A DNA stretch of 64,000 nucleotides from Nocardioides sp. ChNu-153 (GTDB lineage: Bacteria > Actinomycetota > Actinomycetes > Propionibacteriales > Nocardioidaceae): positions 248,001 to 312,000 of the forward strand of contig NZ_JADEVT010000002.1 in assembly GCF_030466625.1 (NCBI RefSeq). The letters are read 5' to 3'. Made by a program: the position numbers and the translations under genes. The notes beneath the pieces were generated by a model. It was given only the letters and a program-made list of their open reading frames with translations. It made no database searches and had not been told where the DNA came from. Position 1 is the stretch's first letter; every line of letters begins with the position of its first letter. Positions 14,735 to 22,546 of the stretch are shown one piece after another.

Positions 14735-16648
14735 GTGGCCGGGAAGATCAGGGACTCCAGCATCGCGGAGGTCCGTGAGACGGCGCGCATCGACGAGGTC
14801 GTCGGCGACTTCGTCACCCTCCGCAACGCGGGCGGGGGCTCCATGAAGGGCCTGTGCCCCTTCCACGACGAGAAGTCGCCCTCGTTCCACGTCACCCCGG
14901 CCCGCCACTTCTTCCACTGCTTCGGCTGCGGCAAGGGCGGCGACGTCATCTCCTTCCTGCAGGAGATGGCCGGGCTGGGCTTCGTCGAGGCCGTCGAGCA
15001 GCTGGCCGACCGCTTCGGCGTCGTGCTCCAGCGCGAGGAGGGCAGCGAGCGGGAGCAGTCCGGCCCCCGCGGCCCGCAGCGCAGCCGGCTCGTCGAGGTC
15101 AACCGGGTGGCGGCGGAGTACTACACGGAGCAGCTGGCCGGGCCCGACGCCGTCGTCGCCCGGCGCTTCCTCGACGAGCGCGGCTTCGACCAGGCCGCGG
15201 CCGCGACCTTCGGTCTCGGTTTCGCCCCCCGGGACGGCGAGGCGCTCCACCGGCACCTGCTCGACCGCGGGTTCACGACCGACGAGGCGGTCGCCGCCGG
15301 TGTCGTCGCCATCGGCCGATCGCCCTACGACCGCTTCCGCGGCCGCCTGCTGTGGCCGATCCGCGACGCCTCGAACGCCACGATCGGCTTCGGCGCCCGC
15401 CGGCTCTTCGACGACGACAAGATCGAGGCGAAGTACCTCAACACCCCCGAGACGACGCTCTACAAGAAGAGCCAGGTGCTCTACGGCCTCGACCTCGCGC
15501 GCCGCGAGATCGGGCGCACCTCCCAGGCGGTCATCGTCGAGGGCTACACCGACGTCATGGCCTGCCACCTGGCCGGCGTCACCACCGCCGTCGCCACCTG
15601 CGGCACGGCGTTCGGCGACGACCACGCCCGCGTCCTGCGCCGCTTCCTCGACGACCACGAGGAGTTCCGCGGCGAGGTCATCTTCACGTTCGACGGCGAC
15701 GCCGCGGGCCAGAAGGCCGCGCTGCGCGCGTTCGGCGGCGACCAGAACTTCGTGTCGCAGACGTACGTCGCGGTCGAGCCCTCCGGCATGGACCCGTGCG
15801 ACCTGCGGATCAAGGCGGGCGACGCGGCGGTGCGCGAGCTCGTCGCCCGACGCGTACCGCTCTACCGGTTCGTGCTCGGCAACATCGTCGGCAAGTACGA
15901 CCTCGACCGCGCCGACGGCCGCGTCGACGCGCTGCGCGAGGCCGCCCGCCTGGTCTCGAGCATCCGGGACCGCTCGAAGGTCGACGCCTTCGCGCGCGAG
16001 GTGGCGCAGATGATCGGGATCGACATCGACGAGGCCCGCGCCGAGGTGCGCCGCGCCGCGGCCCGCGGGCCCGCGGCGGCCCCCGACCGTTCCACCCGGG
16101 GCGAGCGGACCGCCCGGCGGGCCGAGGACGAGGCCGCCGCGGCGCCGCCGCCCGCGCCCCGGCTGCCGGACCTCCGCGACCCCCGGTTCCTCATCGAGCG
16201 CGAGACGCTCAAGCTCGTGGTGCAGCACCCCGGCGCCGTCGGCAGCACCATCGCCGGCGTCGACGGCGACGACTTCACCCACCCGACGTACCGGGGGGTG
16301 TGGGAGGCCGTCGCGCGAGCGGGCGGGCCGGCCGCGGGCAGCGCGGACCCGGCCTGGTCGAGCCGGCTGCGCGCGGCCGCGGGTGACGACGCCGTCGTCG
16401 CGCGCGTGCTGGGCGAGCTCACCGTGGAGTCGCTGCGCGGCTCGGCGGCGCCGGACCCGCGCTACGTCGCCGCGCACGTCTACCGGCTGCAGGAGCTGAC
16501 GCTGGCCCGGCGCATCGACACCCTGAAGTCGCGCCTGCAGCGCACCAACCCCGTCGACGACGCCGCGGAGTACAACAAGATGTTCGGCGAGCTCGTGGCG
16601 CTCGAGCAGGCCCGTCGCGCCCTGCGCGAGCGCGCCGTCGGCGAGTGA
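14735..16648 (+). CDS. dnaG: DNA primase DnaG
   Basis: 637 residues. Makes RNA primers at the replication fork. N-terminal CHC2 zinc finger: C41, H44, C62, C65 in LCPFHDEKSPSF ... HCFGCGKGGD. The RNA polymerase domain has RFRGRLLWPIRD and the TOPRIM motifs VEGYTDVMA and FTFDGDAAGQKA (acidic metal ligands). The C-terminal helicase-binding domain begins around DLRDPRFLIERETLKLVVQHP. Length and order match actinobacterial DnaG. The GTG start is fixed by the conserved N-terminus; no Shine-Dalgarno is present, so translation is probably leaderless. Confidence 0.96.
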   Translation: MAGKIRDSSIAEVRETARIDEVVGDFVTLRNAGGGSMKGLCPFHDEKSPSFHVTPARHFFHCFGCGKGGDVISFLQEMAGLGFVEAVEQLADRFGVVLQREEGSEREQSGPRGPQRSRLVEVNRVAAEYYTEQLAGPDAVVARRFLDERGFDQAAAATFGLGFAPRDGEALHRHLLDRGFTTDEAVAAGVVAIGRSPYDRFRGRLLWPIRDASNATIGFGARRLFDDDKIEAKYLNTPETTLYKKSQVLYGLDLARREIGRTSQAVIVEGYTDVMACHLAGVTTAVATCGTAFGDDHARVLRRFLDDHEEFRGEVIFTFDGDAAGQKAALRAFGGDQNFVSQTYVAVEPSGMDPCDLRIKAGDAAVRELVARRVPLYRFVLGNIVGKYDLDRADGRVDALREAARLVSSIRDRSKVDAFAREVAQMIGIDIDEARAEVRRAAARGPAAAPDRSTRGERTARRAEDEAAAAPPPAPRLPDLRDPRFLIERETLKLVVQHPGAVGSTIAGVDGDDFTHPTYRGVWEAVARAGGPAAGSADPAWSSRLRAAAGDDAVVARVLGELTVESLRGSAAPDPRYVAAHVYRLQELTLARRIDTLKSRLQRTNPVDDAAEYNKMFGELVALEQARRALRERAVGE

Positions 16649-17226
16649 GGATCCCCGGCCGCGGGGCCCGGCCGCGGCTCCCGGCCTCGGCCGTCCGCGG
16701 CGAGCGGGTGCTCGCGGCCGTCGAGGTCGACGGGGGAGCGGTCGTGGGCACGCAGCAGGCCCTGCACGTGACGGCGGGGCCGGGCGACGGGCCGGGCGAC
16801 GGGCCGGTCGACGGCCCGGGCGACGGGCCGGTCCGTGTGCCGTGGGAGCGGGTCGACGCCGCGGACTGGGACGCCGAGGAGGGCGTCCTGACGGTCCGCG
16901 AGCTCGGGCCGGAGCCCGACTTCGCCCCCCGCCACCGCGTGCGCCTGACGGCGCCGGGCGAGCCGGCGACCCCGGCCCGCGACCGGCTGCTCCAGTTCGT
17001 GCGCGAGCGCATCACGGCCACCGTCGTCCTGCAGCGTCACGTGCGTCTCGCGGGGGCGGCCGGCGTGCACGTGCTGGCCCGCCGTGCGCCGGGCGGGGAC
17101 GCGATCGCCTGGGGGCTGCGCTTCGACGCCGGCATCGACCCCGACGCCCCCGAGGTACGCCGCGCCGCGGCCGCCGCCCTCGAGGCCGCCCGCGCCGACC
17201 TCGGCCTCCCGCCGGGACCGCGCTGA
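16645..17226 (+). CDS. Conserved actinobacterial hypothetical protein coupled to dnaG
   Basis: 193 residues, GTG start overlapping the dnaG stop (GTGA), hence translationally coupled. The N-terminal part reads ERVLAAVEVDGGAVVGTQQALHV, followed by a Gly-Asp-Pro repeat (GPGDGPGDGPVDGPGDGP), then WERVDAADWDAEEGVLTVRELG. The central and C-terminal part (RDRLLQFVRERITATVVLQRHV) is helical. Small proteins with an opening of this kind often follow dnaG in actinobacteria, but no function is known. No signal peptide or membrane helix. Confidence 0.7.
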   Translation: MRIPGRGARPRLPASAVRGERVLAAVEVDGGAVVGTQQALHVTAGPGDGPGDGPVDGPGDGPVRVPWERVDAADWDAEEGVLTVRELGPEPDFAPRHRVRLTAPGEPATPARDRLLQFVRERITATVVLQRHVRLAGAAGVHVLARRAPGGDAIAWGLRFDAGIDPDAPEVRRAAAAALEAARADLGLPPGPR

Positions 17227-17298
17227 CCGCACGCCGTCCCGCACCCGATTCGCACGGCGGCGGAGGACTTGCTAACGTATCTCCCGCTCCTCGAGCAG

Positions 17299-17371
17299 TC
17301 CCCCATAGCTCAACTGGCAGAGCATTCGACTGTTAATCGGAGGGTTATTGGTTCGAGTCCAATTGGGGGAG
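17299..17371 (+). tRNA. tRNA-Asn (GTT)
   Basis: 73-nt cloverleaf: acceptor TCCCCCA/TGGGGGA, D arm GCTC/GAGC, anticodon stem TTCGA/TCGGA with loop CTGTTAA (anticodon GTT), T arm ATTGG/CCAAT with TTCGAGT loop, discriminator G. The CCA tail is not encoded. Confidence 0.96.
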
Positions 17372-17375
17372 CAGC

Positions 17376-17409
17376 AAGGGCCTGGTCGGCGTCAGCCGGC
17401 CAGGCCCTT
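17376..17409 (+). terminator. Hairpin terminator of tRNA-Asn
   Basis: 15-bp stem (17376-17390 with 17395-17409, one G-T pair) and GTCA loop, 4 nt after the tRNA. The 3' arm ends CCCTT followed by CGTCG. Confidence 0.8.
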
Positions 17410-17513
17410 CGTCGTCCCGGGCCGCGCCCGGCCTCCGGGGGCGCGGCGGTGACCGCTCCGCCGTACCGGCCTGCGGGCTTGCGCGTGCCGCGGCGGCCGA
17501 CTTGGGTGGGCCC

Positions 17514-18545
17514 ATGACGTCCTCGGATCCCCTCCCCGCGCCCTTCACCGTCTCCCCGCTCGCGCCGGGCGACGAGGAGGCGCTGCGCACGTGGTGGGAG
17601 GTCGAGCACGCGTCGGTGACGGCGCAGGACCCGACGGCGCCCCACCGCACGCTGGAGGCGCTGCGGGCCACCCGTGACGCCTGGGGCGAGTTCGAGGACG
17701 GCGTGCTCCTCGCCGCCCACGACGAGGACGGCACGATGGTCGGCGTCGCCGAGCTCTGCTGGCCGTTGACGGACAACACCCACCTCGTCGAGTTCGACGT
17801 GCACGTGCTGCCGGCCCACCGCCGGCGCGGCGCCGGTCGCGTGCTGTGGGAGGAGATGGCCCGGCGCACCCGCGAGCTCGGCCGCACCACGATCGCGGGC
17901 GAGGTGACGACGCCGGCCGGTGGTGACGCCCCGGGGGTGGGGTTCACCGAGGCGCTCGGCGTGCGCACCGTGCTCGTCGAGGACCACCTGGCGCTCCCGC
18001 TGCCCGTCGACCCGGCGCACCTCGAACGGCTGGGGCAGGAGGCGCTGGCGGCCGCCGCGGGGTACGACGTGGTGACCTGGACCGACCGGTGCCCCGACGA
18101 CCTCGTCGACGCGTTCTGCACGATGCGGACGCGGATGAACCAGGACGTCCCGACCGGCGACGCCGACGTCGAGGCCGTCGTCGTGACCCCCGAGCGCCTG
18201 CGCCGCGAGGAGGACCGGCGTCGCGCCGCGTCGTACACGACGATCACCGCGGCCGCCCGCCGGGTCGAGGACGGCACGATGGCCGGTTACACCGTGCTGG
18301 TGCTGCAGCCGGGGGAGCAGTCGGCGTACCAGGGGGACACCCTCGTCATGCCGGAGCACCGGGGTCGTCGCCTCGGCACGCTGCTCAAGCTCACGACGAT
18401 CGAGGTGGTAGCCGAGGAGCACCCGGAGCGGACGTCGGTGCACACCTGGGTCGCCACCGACAACGCACCGATGCAGGCGGTCAACCGGGCGTTCGGCTTC
18501 GTGCTGGTGGACCGCGAGCACGTCGTCGAGGCCCGCGTCGACTGA
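17514..18545 (+). CDS. Double-domain GNAT acetyltransferase
   Basis: 343 residues with two tandem GNAT folds. In the first (about 1-155) the acetyl-CoA loop is LPAHRRRGAGRVLWEEM; in the second (about 180-343) it is MPEHRGRRLGTLLKLTTIE, the Q/RxxGxG/A motif that grips the CoA pyrophosphate. The C-terminal ATDNAPMQAVNRAFGF is the usual GNAT ending. MshD (mycothiol synthase) is also a double GNAT protein, but the context does not support that call. The substrate is unknown. The ATG at 17514 was taken because GGTGGG lies just upstream. Confidence 0.82.
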   Translation: MTSSDPLPAPFTVSPLAPGDEEALRTWWEVEHASVTAQDPTAPHRTLEALRATRDAWGEFEDGVLLAAHDEDGTMVGVAELCWPLTDNTHLVEFDVHVLPAHRRRGAGRVLWEEMARRTRELGRTTIAGEVTTPAGGDAPGVGFTEALGVRTVLVEDHLALPLPVDPAHLERLGQEALAAAAGYDVVTWTDRCPDDLVDAFCTMRTRMNQDVPTGDADVEAVVVTPERLRREEDRRRAASYTTITAAARRVEDGTMAGYTVLVLQPGEQSAYQGDTLVMPEHRGRRLGTLLKLTTIEVVAEEHPERTSVHTWVATDNAPMQAVNRAFGFVLVDREHVVEARVD

Positions 18546-18682
18546 CCTGCGAGGAAATTCTCCGAGCGTGGCGTATGTCGCACCGCGCCTCGGGTACCTG
18601 GTGGACAGCCACGCGCACCCGACGTACGCCGTTCGGGGCGCGTGGCTTCTTCGTGTCCTCGCCGCGGCTCGCCCTCGGCTGC

Positions 18683-18910
18683 TCAGTCCCGCGGTCCACG
18701 TCCGGCCAGGCGCCACGTGGTCGCGCAACCCAGCACCCCGACGAGCCACAGGAACAGCGCCGGCACGTCGAGCAGGTGCAGTCCCCGCTCCCGCACCGAC
18801 ACGACGACCGGCCCGGCGTAGGTGCCCGGCACCGCCAGCACCATCGCCAGCAGGCCCGTGAGGCACAGGGCCGTCACGACCGCCGCCCCCCTGGTCAGCT
18901 CGCTGCGCAC
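18683..18910 (-). CDS. Small two-helix membrane protein, hypothetical
   Basis: 75 residues with two hydrophobic helices (about 8-33 and 44-62) separated by the charged segment VSVRERGLHLLD, and a basic C-terminus. The GTG/ATG at 18910 is unsupported by a clear ribosome binding site, but codon positions look like those of real genes here. Family not recognised. It lies on the same strand as, and after, the CDF transporter genes, separated from them by about 60 bp. Confidence 0.45.
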   Translation of the reverse strand: MRSELTRGAAVVTALCLTGLLAMVLAVPGTYAGPVVVSVRERGLHLLDVPALFLWLVGVLGCATTWRLAGRGPRD

Positions 18911-18969
18911 GGGACGACCCTAGGGGTCGCGCGCCGGACCCGGCAGTCGCGGGGCGTGCGGGGCCGCGG

Positions 18970-20001
18970 TCAGTCCTGGTCGCGGGCGGGGTCGGGGATC
19001 GTGTCGGGGAGCTCGCGCACGGGCATGAGGACCACGTCGTTGATCTTCCAGTCCAGTTCCCGCAGCTGGTCCACGGCGGTCTCGAGGTCGTCGACGCTGA
19101 CGTTCCGTCCCGCCCGGGGCCGCACGAACGCCTCGACGTGGAAGACGTGCCCCTGGTCGCGGACGCGGGACCTGCTGCCCGCCACCCACTCCTGACGACC
19201 GAGGACGTCGTCGACGGCGAGCGTGAGCGGGTGGGGGTGCGCGTCGTCGAAGGTGCGGGCGCGTCGGTCCATGAGCCCGCTCGAGGCGGCGCGCAGGTTG
19301 CGCCACCCGTCGCGGACGATCGAGCCGGAGATCAGCAGGGCCGCGGCCGCGTCGGCCCACCAGAGGCCCAGACCGATGGAGATCACCCCGACGATGGTGC
19401 CGAGCGCGGTCATCCAGTCCGCCTTCTGCATGTCGGCGTCGGCGTAGAGCACCTTGTCGTGCAGCTGCTCGGCCAGCGGCAGCTTGAGCCGGCCGAGGAG
19501 GTAGGGGCCGATGCCGGTGTAGACCATCGCGGCGATCATCAGCCAGCCCGACCACACGGCGTGGCCGAAGAGCTCCGTCGTGCCGATCGGCGGGTGCTCG
19601 GCGCGCAGCAGCCCCAGCCCGGAGTCGACGACGAGGCTGACGCCTACCGCCAGGAGGGCGACGGCGGCGGTGAGGTGGCCGATGCCGGTGGAGCGGTGGA
19701 AGCCGTACGGGTGGTCGCTGGTGGGTCGCTTGCGCGCCCGGCGCACGGCGACGAGGAACGCCAACGGCGGGATCAGCGCCAGGAGGTCCTCGGCCCACGC
19801 GGTCTGCATGGCCTGCGAGCTGCCCATCGTGAGGAAGACGACGATCACGGCGGTCACCATGAACGCGAGCGTGGCGATCTCGAGGCGCACTGCGCGCCGC
19901 AGGGCCGATGCCTGCTCCTCGGGAAGGTCGGTGTGCCCGAACCGGGAGCGGGGGTAGCCGCGCTCGCCCGCCTCGTCGCCCCCGTGGGGCCGGCGGCTCA
20001 C
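18970..20001 (-). CDS. Cation diffusion facilitator family transporter
   Basis: 343 residues. Six transmembrane helices, with the CDF segment RPTSDHPYGFHRSTGIGHL between helices 2 and 3 and DADMQKADWMTALGTI between 4 and 5; the Asp/His in these bind the transported divalent cation. The C-terminal cytoplasmic metallochaperone-like domain (HVFHVEAFVRPRAGRNVSVDDLETAVDQLREL) is present. CDF proteins export Zn2+, Mn2+, Fe2+ or similar in exchange for protons. The ATG overlaps the stop of an upstream lipoprotein gene (ATGA), which links the two. The metal cannot be told from sequence. Confidence 0.88.
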   Translation of the reverse strand: MSRRPHGGDEAGERGYPRSRFGHTDLPEEQASALRRAVRLEIATLAFMVTAVIVVFLTMGSSQAMQTAWAEDLLALIPPLAFLVAVRRARKRPTSDHPYGFHRSTGIGHLTAAVALLAVGVSLVVDSGLGLLRAEHPPIGTTELFGHAVWSGWLMIAAMVYTGIGPYLLGRLKLPLAEQLHDKVLYADADMQKADWMTALGTIVGVISIGLGLWWADAAAALLISGSIVRDGWRNLRAASSGLMDRRARTFDDAHPHPLTLAVDDVLGRQEWVAGSRSRVRDQGHVFHVEAFVRPRAGRNVSVDDLETAVDQLRELDWKINDVVLMPVRELPDTIPDPARDQD

Positions 20002-20498
20002 GACGCCGCCCCGTCGAGCCAGCGCTCCAGCTCGGACTGGAAGGCGTTCTCACCCATCGGCACCAGCATCACGTGCGCCTTCGTGCCGTCTGCCGTCCGC
20101 TCCTCGGTGTACGGGCGGGTGGGCGCGGCCTCGGCGGTCCAGGGGTTCTGGTCGGTCAGCCCACCGACCACGAGGTCAAGCTCGCCCTTCTCGAGCATCT
20201 CCACGAGGTGCTCCTCGCCGGCGACCGTCCACTCGACGCTCGCCCCGAGGTGGTGCGCGAAGTCCTCGACCAGCTCGGGCTCACGGCCGGTGGGGTCGTC
20301 GTCTCCGACCTCCACCCAGCCAGGGCTCGGCGAGGCGCCGACGCGCAGCACCCCGTCGCGTCGGACGGCGTCGAGGGTGCCGTCTGGATCGGTCGGGATG
20401 GACAGACCGCAGGCCGACAACAGGGTGGTGACGAGCACCAGGAGGATCGACGCGGGCGGCGACCACCGCCCCGGTACCGGCTCGAGCTTCATGTCCAC
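19998..20498 (-). CDS. Solute-binding-protein-like lipoprotein, short (one lobe)
   Basis: 166 residues. Signal sequence with lipobox LLSAC (Cys30). The mature part resembles lobe 1 of family 3 extracellular binding proteins: DAVRRDGVLRVGAS, GREPELVEDFAHHLGASVEWTVAGEEHLVEMLEKGELDLVVGGLTDQNPW. Normal family members have about 250 residues with a second lobe; here the protein stops after a return strand and helix. There is no permease or ATPase nearby. The stop overlaps the CDF start, so it is coupled with a metal exporter, an unusual partner. It may bind a ligand or act as an accessory; role unknown. An in-frame ATG at 20492 is an alternative start. Confidence 0.7.
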   Translation of the reverse strand: MDMKLEPVPGRWSPPASILLVLVTTLLSACGLSIPTDPDGTLDAVRRDGVLRVGASPSPGWVEVGDDDPTGREPELVEDFAHHLGASVEWTVAGEEHLVEMLEKGELDLVVGGLTDQNPWTAEAAPTRPYTEERTADGTKAHVMLVPMGENAFQSELERWLDGAAS

Positions 20499-20567
20499 CT
20501 CGGTACCCGGCTGACGGCGGTGGCACCGGCGCCGGGACCGGGGTGGACCAACGCGGCGGTCCGGCGC

Positions 20568-21518
20568 TCAGGCGCCGGCGCGGGGTGCGCCGGGGTCGGC
20601 CAGCACGTCGCGCCACGAGTGCTCGGGCTCGAAGCCGAGCAGGGTGCGGGCCTTGTCGATGCTGTAGAAGGTCTCGTCACGGCCCATCGCGCGGCGCACC
20701 TCGACGCCGGCGTAGAACCGGTCCACGATCTCCTGGTTGGTCGCGGCGACCGACAGGTCGGCGTTCGCGACGTTGAAGACCTCGAAGCCGAGGCCGTCGG
20801 TCTCCAGGCAGCGCAGCGTCAGCTGAGCGAGGTCGCGCACGTCGATGTAGGCGAACAGGTTGCGCCGCCGCAGCGCCGGGTCGGCGAGGAAGGCCGGGAA
20901 CAGCTCGGCGTACTCGTGCGGCTCGACCACGTTGTTGATGCGCAGCCCGTAGAGGTCGGCGCCGGTGCGGGCGTGGAACGAGCGCGCCGTCACCTCGCCG
21001 GCCACCTTCGACATCGCGTAGGAGTCCTCGGGCACGACCGGGTGCTCCTCGTCGACCGGCAGGTACAGCGGCGTGCGCTCACCCTGTGCGAAGCACACGC
21101 CGTACGTCGTCTCCGACGACGCGAAGACGACCTTGCGGATGCCGAGCCGGGTCGCGGCCTCGAAGACGTGGTACTGCGACAGGACGTTCGTCGCGTACGT
21201 CGTGGCGTCCGGCACGATCCAGGGGCGCGGGACCGCGGCGAAGTGGACCACGGCGTCGTACGCCGAGCCGCGCGTCGGGCCGCCGGTCGAGCCGCCGCTC
21301 GCGCCGAGGTCGAGGTCGTCGAGGTCGCCCTGCGTCGGCACGGCCGCCAGCGCCGAGTACACCTGGCCCGCGTCGGTCAGGTCGACGCGGACGTCGGCGA
21401 CGTCGGGGTGACCGAGCGGGACGAGGTCGGCGTTGACGACCTGGTGGCCCTGGGCGGCGAGGTACGGCGCGACGTGCCGCCCGGCCTTGCCGCTGCCGCC
21501 GGTGAAGAGGATGCGCAT
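20568..21518 (-). CDS. NAD-dependent epimerase/dehydratase (extended SDR)
   Basis: 316 residues. N-terminal Rossmann motif MRILFTGGSGKAGRHVAPYL (TGGxGxxG), VHFAAVPRPW, and the catalytic YAMSKVAGE (YxxxK) define the extended SDR family. This family includes UDP-glucose 4-epimerase and uronate dehydrogenase; the substrate here cannot be assigned. The frame is open upstream but the Rossmann start sets ATG 21518. An internal segment near residue 80 (LGASGGSTGGPTRGS) is a low-complexity insertion. It lies between the CDF/lipoprotein pair and tRNA-Met. Confidence 0.82.
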   Translation of the reverse strand: MRILFTGGSGKAGRHVAPYLAAQGHQVVNADLVPLGHPDVADVRVDLTDAGQVYSALAAVPTQGDLDDLDLGASGGSTGGPTRGSAYDAVVHFAAVPRPWIVPDATTYATNVLSQYHVFEAATRLGIRKVVFASSETTYGVCFAQGERTPLYLPVDEEHPVVPEDSYAMSKVAGEVTARSFHARTGADLYGLRINNVVEPHEYAELFPAFLADPALRRRNLFAYIDVRDLAQLTLRCLETDGLGFEVFNVANADLSVAATNQEIVDRFYAGVEVRRAMGRDETFYSIDKARTLLGFEPEHSWRDVLADPGAPRAGA

Positions 21519-21575
21519 GCTCCGCAGCCAACCAGGGTGGTGGTGAGCGGTGCCCACTCCACGCACGTCGACTTG

Positions 21576-21649
21576 TAGGGCGGGTGGGGCTCGAACCCAC
21601 GACCCAAGGATTATGAGTCCTCTGCTCTGACCGACTGAGCTACCGCCCC
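21576..21649 (-). tRNA. tRNA-Met (CAT), elongator type
   Basis: 74-nt cloverleaf: acceptor GGGGCGG/CCGCCCT (G-T first pair), D arm GCTC/GAGC, anticodon stem GAGGA/TCCTT with loop CTCATAA (CAT), T arm GTGGG/CCCAC, discriminator A. It lacks the initiator features (C1-A72 mismatch, three G-C pairs in the anticodon stem). A tRNA-Ile read through lysidine also has CAT and cannot be fully excluded. Confidence 0.9.
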
Positions 21650-21718
21650 GGGTGGCCCCTGGGTCACCCGGGGCGCGGTGAGCCTACCGGCGCGGCGACC
21701 GCCGCGCGGCGGCGGGCG

Positions 21719-21982
21719 TCAGGCGTCGCCCGCGGTCCCGTCCTCGTCCTGCAGCCGGTCGATGTGCTCGGAGGCCTCGGCCTTGGTGAGGCCCTCGGCG
21801 GGGATCGTCTCGCCGGCCTCGCGCGCGAGCGTGTCGAGGTAGCTCTTCTGCGCGCCGGTGGCCGGCTGGTCGCCCGTCACCCAGTCGGACGGGTCCTTCA
21901 CGGTCGCCGACGGGTCGGCTGTCTCGGATCCCAGCACCTCGGGCTCGTTCTGGTCGTCGTTCGTACGCGTGTTCGATTCCAT
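21719..21982 (-). CDS. DUF3072 domain protein
   Basis: 87 residues, acidic. An Asp/Glu/Asn-rich N-terminus precedes the domain DPSDWVTGDQPATGAQKSYLDTLAREAGETIPAEGLTKAEASEHIDRLQ, where TGAQxSYLxTL is the DUF3072 signature. It is a small cytosolic protein of unknown function common in actinobacteria. It is a single-gene unit after tRNA-Met. Confidence 0.82.
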   Translation of the reverse strand: MESNTRTNDDQNEPEVLGSETADPSATVKDPSDWVTGDQPATGAQKSYLDTLAREAGETIPAEGLTKAEASEHIDRLQDEDGTAGDA

Positions 21983-22052
21983 GCGACGACGCTACCGGCT
22001 CGCCCGGACGTTCCCAAGCGGCCCCGGGCCGAGCGGGCCCCTCACAGGCACG

Positions 22053-22466
22053 TCACAGGGCCAGGTTGGCCGCGACGACCAGCACGACGGTGGCGAGCGC
22101 CCCGACACCGTGGGCCAGCACGACACCGACGGGGATCTGCTCCTCGGCGTACGGCGTGCTCCCCGGCCCCGTGGCGTGGGCGCGCCGGGCGCCCAGCCAC
22201 TTCACGAGCAGCAGGCTGCCCCCGCCGATGACGCCGATCAGCCCGGCTGCGCCGATCCACGCGATCAGCTCGTTGCCGTAGCCCCAGGCGATGCCCCACA
22301 CGGCCAGCGACGCCAGTGCGAGGCTGCCGTGGCCGAAGACCAGGCTGCTGGGGAGCGCCGTCGGCGACGCGCCCGTGGCCGTCCGGGGACCCGTGACCGT
22401 CCGCGTGAACATGAACGCGCCGATCGCGGCGGTCACCCCCCACACCACTGCTGCGACCTCGCCCAC
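22053..22466 (-). CDS. Four-helix membrane protein, hypothetical
   Basis: 137 residues with four hydrophobic helices (about 3-22, 43-63, 67-90 and 113-135) and a short hydrophilic loop TGPGSTPYAEEQ before the last. GTG at 22466 was chosen as it just precedes the first helix (MGEVAAVVWGVTAAIGAFMF). No recognised family. It is read in the same direction as the hybrid kinase 81 bp upstream, but no overlap ties them. Confidence 0.6.
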   Translation of the reverse strand: MGEVAAVVWGVTAAIGAFMFTRTVTGPRTATGASPTALPSSLVFGHGSLALASLAVWGIAWGYGNELIAWIGAAGLIGVIGGGSLLLVKWLGARRAHATGPGSTPYAEEQIPVGVVLAHGVGALATVVLVVAANLAL

Positions 22467-22546
22467 CGTGCACCGCCTCGCTCGTCGTCGCACCGCCCGG
22501 GTGGGCGGCGCGGCGGCCGGTACCCGGCGCGCTGGGGCGCAGTCCG

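Noticed and set aside
17514..18545. Mycothiol synthase (mshD) for the double GNAT protein
   Set aside because: The double GNAT layout agrees, but no specific motif or mycothiol gene nearby supports it, so only the family is given.
18568..18861. A 97-codon plus-strand frame over the small membrane protein
   Set aside because: Arg/Pro/Ala-rich with no ribosome site; the opposite frame gives a credible two-helix protein.
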